From NCBI RefSeq assembly GCF_002554795.1, contig NZ_PDEQ01000007.1:62001-126000 (forward strand): 64,000 bases of DNA, given 5' to 3'. Made by a program: the position numbers and the translations under genes. Shown piece by piece: positions 24,782 through 32,793 of this stretch. The DNA comes from Longibacter salinarum (GTDB lineage: Bacteria; Bacteroidota; Rhodothermia; Rhodothermales; Salinibacteraceae). The notes below the pieces were generated by a model. The model did no database searches, had not been told where the DNA came from, and saw only the letters and a list, made by a program, of their open reading frames with translations. How positions within the stretch are numbered: the stretch's first letter is position 1; each line of letters starts with the position of its first letter.

Positions 24782-26044
24782 CTACTGACCGTTGCCGTTT
24801 GTCGTGCTCTTCAGGGCATCGACGAGGAGTGGGGTGACCTGGTCGTTCGTCGACTGGACGTAGCGTGCGGCGACGTCGTCCGGGACCTCAATCGGGACGC
24901 GTTCCACGATTTCAAGTCCGTAGCCCTTGAGCCCGACCCGCTTCTGCGGGTGATTCGTGAGCAGTCGAAGCTTGCGTGCGCCAAGGTTACGCAGAATCTG
25001 GCAGCCGATGCCGTAGTCGCGCGGGTCCATGCCCGTATCCGGCTCGATCATCCCCTCTTCCTCCGTCTGTCGCTCCATGGCGCGCAGCTTCGTGAGGAGG
25101 CCGGGCTTGTGCGCACCCTGCATCATGTAGAGAACGATGCCGCGACCTTCGTTTTCGATCATGAGCATCGACTCCGCCAGCTTCTGGTAGCCGCCCGTCG
25201 CGTCGGCGGCAAACACGTCGCCGATGACGTCCTGGGCATGCGCGCGAACGAGCACCGGTTCGTCTTCGCTCCAGTGTCCTTTCACGAGCGCCAGGTGGAC
25301 CTCACCCGTCAGCGTCTCCTCGAAGGCGATAAGTCGGAAGGAGCCGTACGCCGTCTCAATCGGCACCTCTGCCTCGCGCTGGACGAGGCTTTCGTTCTGC
25401 ATCCGGTACGCGATGAGGTCCTGGATCGTGATGAACGGCATATCGAGCTCTTCGGCGAGCTCGGTCAGCTCCGGGACGCGCGCCATCGTCCCGTCTTCGT
25501 TCATGATCTCCACCAGCGCACCGACGGGTCGGAAGCCAGCCAGGCGAGCGAGGTCGACGGAGGCTTCGGTGTGGCCCGCCCGGCGGAGGACGCCGCCGGT
25601 GCGCGCTTTCAACGGAAAGACGTGCCCCGGGCGAGCGAAGTCGAATCGGGAGACATTCGGATCGGCGAGGGCCTGGATGGTCTTCGCACGGTCCGCGGCC
25701 GAGATGCCTGTAGACGTACCCTTTTTATAGTCGACCGACACCGTGAACGGCGTGTGATACAGCGCCGAATTGGACTCGACCATCAGGTCGAGGTCGAGTT
25801 CGTCCGCTCGCTCCGGCGTGATGGCCGTGCAAATCAGCCCACGTCCACGCGACGCCATGAAGTTGATGAGTTCAGGCGTCATCGCCTCCGCGGCGCCGAT
25901 GAAGTCGCCTTCGTTCTCGCGGTCGGCGTCGTCCACGACGATAACGAGTTCGCCCCGTCGGATCGCGGCGATCGCGTCTTCGATGGCGTCGAACGTGCCA
26001 TCGGGAGCGCTGTGGCTAGAGTCGGTCATAGCGATGGGGGTCAT
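24782..26044 (-). CDS. ribB: RibBA-type riboflavin enzyme with degenerate GTP cyclohydrolase II half
   Basis: The N-terminal half (residues 10-210) is a sound 3,4-dihydroxy-2-butanone-4-phosphate synthase: VIVVDDADRENEGDF, MASRGRGLICTAIT, the TSTGISAADRA block, RPGHVFPLKA, GHTEASVDLARLAG. The C-terminal half aligns with GTP cyclohydrolase II, but its three zinc cysteines are gone. The usual ECLTGD...RCDCGxQ reads QDVIGD...DATGGYQ, and the RQEGR motif reads MQGAHK. Length (420 aa) and fold are kept. Similar RibBX-type proteins with inactive cyclohydrolase halves are known in Flavobacteria. So RibB activity is likely and GCHII activity unlikely; a separate RibA would be needed elsewhere. Downstream of yajC (26 bp). 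Confidence 0.9.
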   Translation of the reverse strand: MTPIAMTDSSHSAPDGTFDAIEDAIAAIRRGELVIVVDDADRENEGDFIGAAEAMTPELINFMASRGRGLICTAITPERADELDLDLMVESNSALYHTPFTVSVDYKKGTSTGISAADRAKTIQALADPNVSRFDFARPGHVFPLKARTGGVLRRAGHTEASVDLARLAGFRPVGALVEIMNEDGTMARVPELTELAEELDMPFITIQDLIAYRMQNESLVQREAEVPIETAYGSFRLIAFEETLTGEVHLALVKGHWSEDEPVLVRAHAQDVIGDVFAADATGGYQKLAESMLMIENEGRGIVLYMMQGAHKPGLLTKLRAMERQTEEEGMIEPDTGMDPRDYGIGCQILRNLGARKLRLLTNHPQKRVGLKGYGLEIVERVPIEVPDDVAARYVQSTNDQVTPLLVDALKSTTNGNGQ

Positions 26045-26070
26045 CGGTCGGGGGCTCAGACGACGTCGGA

Positions 26071-26397
26071 CTACTTGTCGTCTCCACCGACATTAGCGAT
26101 CGCCTGCTTGTCGAAGCGCAGCTTCGTTCCGCTGCTGTCGACCTGGACGAGGATGGAGTCGTCGTCAATGCGACGGACCGTGCCGTGAATGCCCCCGATC
26201 GTGACGATTTTATCGCCCTTTTCCAGGCCACTGACCATCTGCTCGTGCTCCTCCTGCTGCTTCTTCTGCGGGCGGTAAATGAACAGATAAAAGACACCAA
26301 TCACGAGAATGATTGGAATCAAGAAACTAACGATTCCACCGGTGCCGTCGGCGGGTTGGCCGCCGGCGAGGAAAACAGGCAGAAGAGAGAGGAGCAT
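26071..26397 (-). CDS. yajC: Preprotein translocase subunit YajC
   Basis: Single-span accessory protein of the SecDF complex. An N-terminal membrane helix (IVSFLIPIILVIGVFYLFIY) is followed by the hallmark RPQKKQQEEHEQMVSGLEKGDKIVTIGGIHGTVRRIDDDSILVQVD. The 108 aa length is typical. The start at 26397 includes a short signal-like lead. It is followed closely by ribBA, and co-transcription is likely. Confidence 0.95.
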   Translation of the reverse strand: MLLSLLPVFLAGGQPADGTGGIVSFLIPIILVIGVFYLFIYRPQKKQQEEHEQMVSGLEKGDKIVTIGGIHGTVRRIDDDSILVQVDSSGTKLRFDKQAIANVGGDDK

Positions 26398-26862
26398 GTG
26401 GAAAAAGGCGGTCCGTGAAGGATCGGGTGGCAGTGGGGATGCGCGAGAGAACCGTCGAGCGTCAATGGTTCTTTCCGGCGCACATCACACACGTACGCAC
26501 CCGTTATCGCCGGGTTCGCGCCTGAACGCCGTCGAACGACGGGATTTGGAGGCCTTTCCTTTAATTTCGGGCGAACGGACGGTTACTGCGTTGGAGACCC
26601 GAACTGAGATATGAACTGGCCTGCCGAGCGGATACAACGATGAAGTGGCCCCAAAGCCGTTTAAAACCTGTTTGGCGGGCGATCCAGAGATGCGGATCTC
26701 GCGGCGATCGGTCCTTGCGACGCTCACAACACAAGGTGTGGCAAACCTCGCGAATCGTTTCTACTTCGCGATTGCGGAAGGATCATCTTCCGCCCTGCGA
26801 ATAGGCATGAACGGGCGCGCTGACGTTTTCGCGACCCATCCGCCAAACAAGTTGTTAGACAT
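26398..26862. other. Non-coding region with inverted-repeat ends near ffs
   Basis: About 465 bp without a credible gene. The segment 26660-26862 is bounded by related inverted sequences containing CTGTTTGGCGG (left, + strand) and CTTGTTTGGCGG (right, minus strand), and includes a GCGGAAG/CTTCCGC hairpin at 26774-26793. This looks like a small insertion-element remnant next to the SRP RNA terminator. Confidence 0.4.
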
Positions 26863-26869
26863 AAAAAAA

Positions 26870-26968
26870 GGGCAAGCTACCCACATCGCGCCGCTGCGAC
26901 CTCCTACCGCTGCTGCCTTCCGGCCCTGACGGAGTTCAGAGGGAGCTGGCCGTGTGGGACTTGCCCTA
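26870..26968 (-). ncRNA. ffs: Signal recognition particle RNA (small bacterial type)
   Basis: The minus strand contains the universally conserved SRP core TCAGGGCCGGAAGGCAGCAG, which binds Ffh. Flanking sequences pair as one long rod: 5' GGGCAAG with 3' CTTGCCC, and GTCCCACA with TGTGGG. About 99 nt, a 4.5S-type RNA. Seven T residues follow directly (26863-26869), so the closing stem doubles as the terminator. Confidence 0.93.
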
Positions 26969-27154
26969 CTCTGTGCGGGGTGTCCCCGCGCAAGTTGTGA
27001 TTTCTGTTACCTGAACACATCTTCCGGGTTCCGGAATCGACACGAGTATAGCCCGGTGAAGGGGCTTTCATCGAAAGTCGAAATTGATCGACCTTGAGGT
27101 CCCCGAACGGCGTTTACTCTAATCGAACATTTCTATACAAAACCGTTTTCTGCC

Positions 27155-27328
27155 ATGTCTGATCTGCACATCCCGCGCGAGGCGTACGATCGCATCAAAA
27201 AGGAAATCGAAAGCGCTGACAGTCCCGTTGGCATCGACGCCCAGAAAGCTCACGTCATCATCATTCACAAACTTCAGGAAATCGAACGTCGTCTGGATGA
27301 ACTGGAGAGGGCCGCAAGCTCGAATTAG
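27155..27328 (+). CDS. Small helical protein, 57 aa
   Basis: ATG at 27155, TAG stop at 27328. The translation MSDLHIPREAYDRIKKEIES continues to ADSPVGIDAQKAHVIIIHKL and a charged helix ending LERAASSN. It looks like a compact two-helix protein, with composition typical of a real gene. The motif PVGIDAQKAHVIIIHKL is distinctive, but I do not know a family name. Stands alone between ffs and a TonB receptor gene. Confidence 0.65.
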   Translation: MSDLHIPREAYDRIKKEIESADSPVGIDAQKAHVIIIHKLQEIERRLDELERAASSN

Positions 27329-27530
27329 CAGAACGATTGTTGAAGAACGGCAGATTTGTGCGAGAGAAGACGAGTTCTTTACGTGAAACGGGTACCCTCG
27401 CGCGAGGTCATTCGTGTTGTTGGTGGGTAGAATACCTGCGTATCCCTCCTGGGCTTTGCGTCGCGCAGCATGAACGTGGCTTCAGGCCGACCCCCCGGCT
27501 TTCGCTGCATCATCCTTTCTAGATTTTGTG

Positions 27531-29855
27531 ATGCTCTCTCTTCCTTCTCTTCGTCCTCTGCTGCTCGGCGTCGTGCTGAGCATCGCTATCGGCGGACCGT
27601 TTGCCTTTGCACAAGATGGCGACGCGTCGGCTCGGATCAGCGGCTACGTCCGTGATGCTGAAACCGGCGAGACGCTGCTTCTTGCGAATGTCGTGGCAAC
27701 CTCGGGCGACGTAACTCGCGGCGCGGCGACGAACAACGCCGGTTTCTACACGATCGCTGGCCTCGCTCCCGGTACGTACACCGTTCGCGTGTCGTACCTC
27801 GGCTTCGAACCGGAAGAGCAAGAGGTCACGCTGGCCGCCGGGGAAGACCGCCGGCTCGACGTCGAACTTGCTCCGGCCACCGCTGAGGTGGATGAGGTGA
27901 TTGTGGAGGCGGAGCGCGACGCGGAGGATGCACGGGCGATCGGCGCGACGCGCGTGGAAACGGCCCTCATCAAGCAGCTCCCCGCTGTGCTGGAGCCAGA
28001 CCTCTTCCGTTCTCTGCAACTGCTGCCGGGGGTGAAGGCGGCGTCGGACTTCTCCAGTGGACTTTACATCCGCGGCGGCTCTCCCGACCAGACGCTCATC
28101 CTGCTCGACCGGACGACTGTATACAACCCAACGCACTTCTTCGGGCTGTTCTCAACGTTCAACCCAGACGCGATTAAGGACGTGCAGCTCTACAAGGGCG
28201 GCTACCCGGCAGAATACGGCGGGCGGCTGGGAAGCGTGGTCGACATTTACAATAAGGATGGCAATCGCCGCTCGACCGAGGGCGGATTCTCGGTTGGATT
28301 GCTCGCGTCCCGCGCCTACGTCGAAGGGCCGTACGGGCGGTCGTGGGGTGATGACGACGAGGCGAAAGGATCGTACATGGTGGCCCTGCGCCGGTCGACC
28401 CTGGAGCCGCTGTTCGCGGTGCTTCGCAGCCAGGATGTCGACGGCATTCCCGACGGCTTCTATTTCTACGACATCAACGCGAAGATCAATCTCGACGCGA
28501 CGCCGAACGACAAGCTGAGCCTGGCGATTTACGGCGGGCAGGATGTTCTCGACCTGCAGTTTCTCGACGACGGCCGCTTCGACATCTCCTACGGCAACCG
28601 GACGGCCAGTCTTGACTGGCAGCATCTGCTCTCGGAAACCGTGTTTACCAACCTGACCGTCACCGGCTCGCGCTACCTTTCGACCCCGATTGCGACGATC
28701 AGTAGCACGCGGTTCACGCAGCGCAACGAGGTGACAGACATCTCGGTGAAGGGCGACATCGAATGGGTGCCGTCGCGGAAGCACACGCTCGAGGCCGGGA
28801 TCTGGACGGGGGCTCTTTCCTTCGGTCTCCGCAACACGTTTGACGGCGAAGAATCTTTTCAGCAGGATATCTCCAGTGCCTACGCGTCGGCCTACGTGCA
28901 GGACACGTATCGCCCGCATTCGGACTGGAAAGTGCGTGCCGGCCTTCGCTCGTCGTACTTCGATCGCGGCAAGTACTGGCGCCTTGAGCCGCGCATTTCT
29001 GTTGATTACACGGTTGCCGACGGCGTGCGCCTGCAGACTGCGTACGGCCGGTATCACCAGTACCTGACGCTCGAGACCTCCGAGCTCTTCACCGGCTTCG
29101 ACTCGTGGCTGACGACGGACGACGGAGTGCCGCCGTCGTACGGGGATCAGTTCGTCCTCGGCGTCAAAACCGAGCCGTGGACGGGCTGGCGTGTCGATGT
29201 GGAAGGGTACTTCCGTACGATGCGCGACCTCTTTGAGTTGGACCCGTTCCTCCCGGATCGCGCCGGGTTGCCTTATGCCGAGACCTTCCGCTTCGGAGAC
29301 GGATTTGCCCTTGGAGGCGAACTGCTGGTGCAGCGCTCTGTCGGGGCTGTGAACGGGTTCATCGGCTACACGCTGAGCCGCACCGCGCGCCGCTTTCCGC
29401 TCGTGAACGTCGGACCAGACGGGCCGCTCTACTACGCGCCGAAGTACGACCGGACGCACGACCTGAACATCGTCGCCAACTACGACCTCACCAAGAAGTG
29501 GCGGATGACCGCGGCGTTCAATTACGCGACCGGCCAGCCCTATACCGAGCCGACGTACCGGTTCAGCACGGTCAACGACCCGTTCATCAGCGATTCGGAG
29601 GCACGGCAGACGTTCATCAGTCCATTTAATGGCGAGCGGTTGCCGGCGTACCACCGACTCGATGTCGGAGCGACGCGCCGCGGCACCTGGTTCGGCGCCG
29701 ACTTTGAACTCCAGCTTCAGGTGATCAACCTCTATGGCCGCAGCAACGTCTGGTTCTACTTCTTCGAGACGAACGACGACGGAACGGTGGACCGAACGGA
29801 GGTGCCGCAGATTCCGGTGCCGCTTCCGAATGTCTCATTCACGATGACCTTTTGA
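27531..29855 (+). CDS. TonB-dependent outer-membrane receptor
   Basis: 774 residues from the ATG at 27531 (a GTG one codon earlier is possible). Order: signal peptide (to about FAFAQDGD); CarboxypepD_reg-like domain (ARISGYVRDAETGETLLLANVV); plug domain (IKQLPAVLEPDLFRSLQLLPGVKAASDFSSGLYIRGGSPDQTLILLD); then a 22-strand barrel ending in the outer-membrane signature NVSFTMTF. It imports a large nutrient using TonB energy; substrate unknown. The DUF4249-type lipoprotein gene follows at 110 bp, a common pairing in this lineage. Confidence 0.92.
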   Translation: MLSLPSLRPLLLGVVLSIAIGGPFAFAQDGDASARISGYVRDAETGETLLLANVVATSGDVTRGAATNNAGFYTIAGLAPGTYTVRVSYLGFEPEEQEVTLAAGEDRRLDVELAPATAEVDEVIVEAERDAEDARAIGATRVETALIKQLPAVLEPDLFRSLQLLPGVKAASDFSSGLYIRGGSPDQTLILLDRTTVYNPTHFFGLFSTFNPDAIKDVQLYKGGYPAEYGGRLGSVVDIYNKDGNRRSTEGGFSVGLLASRAYVEGPYGRSWGDDDEAKGSYMVALRRSTLEPLFAVLRSQDVDGIPDGFYFYDINAKINLDATPNDKLSLAIYGGQDVLDLQFLDDGRFDISYGNRTASLDWQHLLSETVFTNLTVTGSRYLSTPIATISSTRFTQRNEVTDISVKGDIEWVPSRKHTLEAGIWTGALSFGLRNTFDGEESFQQDISSAYASAYVQDTYRPHSDWKVRAGLRSSYFDRGKYWRLEPRISVDYTVADGVRLQTAYGRYHQYLTLETSELFTGFDSWLTTDDGVPPSYGDQFVLGVKTEPWTGWRVDVEGYFRTMRDLFELDPFLPDRAGLPYAETFRFGDGFALGGELLVQRSVGAVNGFIGYTLSRTARRFPLVNVGPDGPLYYAPKYDRTHDLNIVANYDLTKKWRMTAAFNYATGQPYTEPTYRFSTVNDPFISDSEARQTFISPFNGERLPAYHRLDVGATRRGTWFGADFELQLQVINLYGRSNVWFYFFETNDDGTVDRTEVPQIPVPLPNVSFTMTF

Positions 29856-29860
29856 CGATT

Positions 29861-29888
29861 GCGAAGATGGAAGTGCGAAATGCGAAAT
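29861..29888. repeat. Heptad repeat tract (GCGAARN family)
   Basis: A short run of GCGAAAT/GCGAAGA/GGAAGT units right after the TonB receptor stop codon; same family as 4391-4425. Confidence 0.6.
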
Positions 29889-29964
29889 TGTACCATGTTT
29901 GGATTGGGGATCAGGGATTGTGAATTGGGAAAAGACGTTTGCTGAAATGAGAGGTAGTCGATCA

Positions 29965-30888
29965 ATGATAACAGGAATGAACGTGCGCCCCGCTCTCGTT
30001 GTGCTTCTCGTCTCGGTTGTGGCCGTGTTTTCGGCGTGCGATGCGATCGACACGGCGAGCGTGGAGGAGCAACCGGTTGCGGAGGCGTATCTGCGTTCCG
30101 ACGCGCCTCTCCCAGCCGTCGTCCTTTCGCGCACGGTGCCAGTCGATGCCGGGCCGGGCGCGCAGGAAGGGCTCGAAGGAGCGACGGTGTTCATTGATCG
30201 CCTCACGCCGGGCGGCGATGTGGCTGAGACCACGCCATACGGTCCTGCGGACACGCTCGGGTACTACAAGCCGGAGGCGCCGGTGCCGACCGTGCAGGGC
30301 GGTGCGACCTACCGGCTGCGCGCAGAGCTTCCCGACGGGGCTACGCTCCGGGCCGAGACGACCGTGCCGACGGCCATCGAACTCGTGAATACGGAGAACA
30401 CCGACGCCACCTTTCAGAGTGCGGACCAGCCTTCGTTTACGGTGACGAGGTCGGATGTGAAAGACGTGCCCGCCGCGCTAATTTTCACCACGACATCCTT
30501 GCTCGACTTCGACGCGATGACTGAGGACGAACTGATCGACGAGTTCACGCCCTTCTACGCCGATGCATACGACCCGGACGAGGACGACATCGAGGATTTC
30601 AAGGTGACAAGTTCCGGTATTCTGAACGAGGCGAACTTTGAGGTCAACAGCGACGGCACCCTCACGATCACATTCCCATGGCTCGCCCTCGCGTTCTTCG
30701 GGGAAAACGAGGTGGCCGTTTCCGTGATCGACCGGGCGCTGTACGACTACATCCGCACGCAGGAAGCGCAGCAGGGCGGCCTCTCGCCGGGCGAGATCTC
30801 GAACATCGTCGACAACATCGACGGAGGCATCGGCATCTTCGGCTCCTACGCCCGCGCCTCGACGACGATCAACGTCCGGCGGCCGTGA
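29965..30888 (+). CDS. DUF4249-like lipoprotein, partner of the TonB receptor
   Basis: 307 residues from the ATG at 29965, which follows a GAGAGG sequence; an ATG at 29977 is also possible. A hydrophobic signal ends in the lipobox FSAC. The mature part starts EEQPVAEAYLRSDAPLPAVVLSRTVPVDAG, then a beta-sandwich-like TVFIDRL and YRLRAELPDG, the typical opening of DUF4249 proteins, which are encoded next to TonB receptors in Bacteroidota. It is strongly acidic around DAYDPDEDDIEDF. Probably an outer-membrane lipoprotein that works with the receptor; substrate unknown. Confidence 0.8.
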   Translation: MITGMNVRPALVVLLVSVVAVFSACDAIDTASVEEQPVAEAYLRSDAPLPAVVLSRTVPVDAGPGAQEGLEGATVFIDRLTPGGDVAETTPYGPADTLGYYKPEAPVPTVQGGATYRLRAELPDGATLRAETTVPTAIELVNTENTDATFQSADQPSFTVTRSDVKDVPAALIFTTTSLLDFDAMTEDELIDEFTPFYADAYDPDEDDIEDFKVTSSGILNEANFEVNSDGTLTITFPWLALAFFGENEVAVSVIDRALYDYIRTQEAQQGGLSPGEISNIVDNIDGGIGIFGSYARASTTINVRRP

Positions 30889-30926
30889 GGAGTGAGGGAT
30901 GAGGTTCGGGGTGTGAGGTTTGGGTG
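30888..30926. repeat. Heptad repeat tract (GGTTYGG/GGTGTGA family)
   Basis: Starting at the stop codon there are about five 7-bp units, such as GGGATGA, GGTTCGG, GGTGTGA and GGTTTGG. Same family as 47900 and, reversed, 41134. Confidence 0.75.
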
Positions 30927-31123
30927 TCCATCCTGCCGGACGGTCAACCCGCCGCGGCGTATAGATTTGTAGACGGGATGGGCAAAATTTGAACTTCGTT
31001 TCGGGACCGGAACGGTTCGGGGGCTTTCGAGGCACGGGCGTAACATCGCTACCTTGACGGGCGACACGGCGCTCGCTACGTTTAATATACACTTCGTGGC
31101 TCTCTCTCCATACGCTACAACTC

Positions 31124-31813
31124 ATGCCAACCGTTGCTATCACCGGCGCCGCCGGGGCGATCGGATCCGTCACTGCCAACGTCTTCGCGAACGCCGGTTG
31201 GACTCTCGCCCTTCTCGATTACGGGGAAGAAAACGGCCAGAAGCTCCGCGAGCAGTTTCCGGACGCGTATGTCTACACCGGCGACCTGACGAACGAAGAA
31301 GAGGCGCGAGAGGTATTCGACTCCGCCGCGTCGGAAGCCGATGGGATTGACGCCGTCCTCTCGATTGCGGGCGGGTTCGCGATGCAGCCCGCCGTCGAAG
31401 CGTCGCAGGAGGACGCCGACAAAATGATGGCGATGAACTTCCAAACCCTGTTTCAGACGGCGAGAGCGGCGATTCCGCACCTTCTGGACCAGGCTCATGG
31501 TTTCTTCCTCGGCGTCTCTGCTCCAGCGGCCGAAGACGGCGGCGCGGGGGCTGCGTTGTATGCCGCATCGAAAGGGGCCGTGGCCGCCTACGTGAAGTCG
31601 ATCGACGCAGAATATGCGGACGATGGCTTGCGGGCCAGCGTGCTCTACCCGATGGGTGTCGTGGATACGCCGGACAATCGCGACGCGATGCCCGACTCCG
31701 ACCCCAGCACGTGGATCGCTCCTCGTGAGCTGGCGGAGGGCATGTTCCACCTCGCAACGCGCAGCCAGCGAGGGCATATCAAGACGCTGAAAGTCCACGC
31801 CACGGCGTCCTGA
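31124..31813 (+). CDS. Short-chain dehydrogenase/reductase
   Basis: 229 residues. Cofactor motif VAITGAAGAIGSVTANVF near the N-terminus, the central LSIAGGFAMQP, and the catalytic YxxxK as YAASKGAVAAYVKS. The acidic residue after the second strand (LLDYG) suggests NAD rather than NADP. Substrate not predictable. The ATG at 31124 starts right at the Rossmann strand. Stand-alone gene. Confidence 0.85.
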   Translation: MPTVAITGAAGAIGSVTANVFANAGWTLALLDYGEENGQKLREQFPDAYVYTGDLTNEEEAREVFDSAASEADGIDAVLSIAGGFAMQPAVEASQEDADKMMAMNFQTLFQTARAAIPHLLDQAHGFFLGVSAPAAEDGGAGAALYAASKGAVAAYVKSIDAEYADDGLRASVLYPMGVVDTPDNRDAMPDSDPSTWIAPRELAEGMFHLATRSQRGHIKTLKVHATAS

Positions 31814-32121
31814 CCCCAGGTGCTCGGTTTATCTACACTCCGTACCGAAGTTGTTCGTGGCGTCGCTGTACGGAAAGACGGCACGACCCTTGCCATTAAT
31901 CTCTACAGACACGGGAGCGAAAGCGACGGCGGTTGCTACCGAAGTACCCGGCACGCCCTCGCCAGATGCAGCACGCGCTTCCGGCCCTGCATCCCGATCA
32001 TGAACATGTACGGATGCTCCGTTCGATACCAGCATACGTCGGCTTACTGCCACAGGCCGTTTTTTGCAGCGAGCGGGTGAACGTCCCCGGCGTTTCTCAT
32101 ACCGACTCAAGAGGTGCCGTC
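31814..32121. other. Intergenic region
   Basis: About 310 bp between the SDR gene and the next credible start. Frames extend through parts of it, but their translations lack family character. No RNA or terminator was recognised. Confidence 0.45.
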
Positions 32122-32703
32122 ATGACTTGTGACGTGTCGTGCCCCCCATTCGATGAGAGCGATGCTTCCGTTTCCGCGTCGTCTCCTGCATCATTCACCA
32201 CAATCGACTCCCGTACGCTCACGGCGAATGTTCTGCTCGCGCCCGGCGACCGGGAGCCGCTTGCTATCGTCCCGCCATCCGTTGCAACCACCGCGCTGGT
32301 GCAGGCCGTGGCGGCATGGGACGATGTCACGCTGGCTCCCTACGAGAACAGCGCCGTCGTATTCGAGCGTCAGAGTAAGGAAATCGGTCACATCCAGCCT
32401 AACGGCTTCCTTTCTGTTCCCCTGCCGATGTCGGTTCGTGACGCTCTCGTGGACGTAGCGACATCCATTCCATACTCGAGCGACCCGAGCGGAATCATTA
32501 CGCTACACATGGAAACGGCAGCGGACGTGCGGTGTGGCGCCTTTTTTCTCCGTCTATCGTATCTATACCGATCCATCATCGCGTGTCGAACGCCACGCCA
32601 TCTCGCGGCCCTTCGCGCAGACGTAGCGGCGCTGGAACTGCCACCCCGTTTGCATGAGATGTACGAGATCGCCCTCGATCGCCGCGCGGCGACGTTTGCC
32701 TGA
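32122..32703 (+). CDS. Luciferase-domain (DUF5519-like) protein
   Basis: 193 residues from the ATG at 32122; the frame is open further upstream, but that part has no family character. The C-terminal half has the DUF5519 order: a helix-strand lead, VVFERQSKEIGHIQPNGFLSVPLPMSVRDALV (usual form GHLHxxGxxxIPFP), a variable loop, then TLHMETAADVRCGAFFLRLSYLYRSI, where the usual form ends LFRLSYL. The family is named for one domain in fungal luciferases, but most members have no known activity and bacterial ones are often basic or acidic small proteins. No light-producing function is implied. Confidence 0.65.
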   Translation: MTCDVSCPPFDESDASVSASSPASFTTIDSRTLTANVLLAPGDREPLAIVPPSVATTALVQAVAAWDDVTLAPYENSAVVFERQSKEIGHIQPNGFLSVPLPMSVRDALVDVATSIPYSSDPSGIITLHMETAADVRCGAFFLRLSYLYRSIIACRTPRHLAALRADVAALELPPRLHEMYEIALDRRAATFA

Positions 32704-32793
32704 TCGAGGCTTGCTCGCATTCCCTTTCCTCTTTCGGCGCGGCGCACGGGTTCCCGTCGTCCCAGATCGTCCATCCGTTTCTGTCGTATCGAC

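Noticed and set aside
26645-26929. A + strand frame of 94 codons overlapping the SRP RNA gene
   Set aside because: Half of it lies in ffs, which is certain; the remainder lies in the inverted-repeat remnant.
28152-29654. A 500-codon minus-strand frame opposite the TonB receptor
   Set aside because: Arginine/valine-rich shadow without motifs; the receptor on the + strand has full domain structure.
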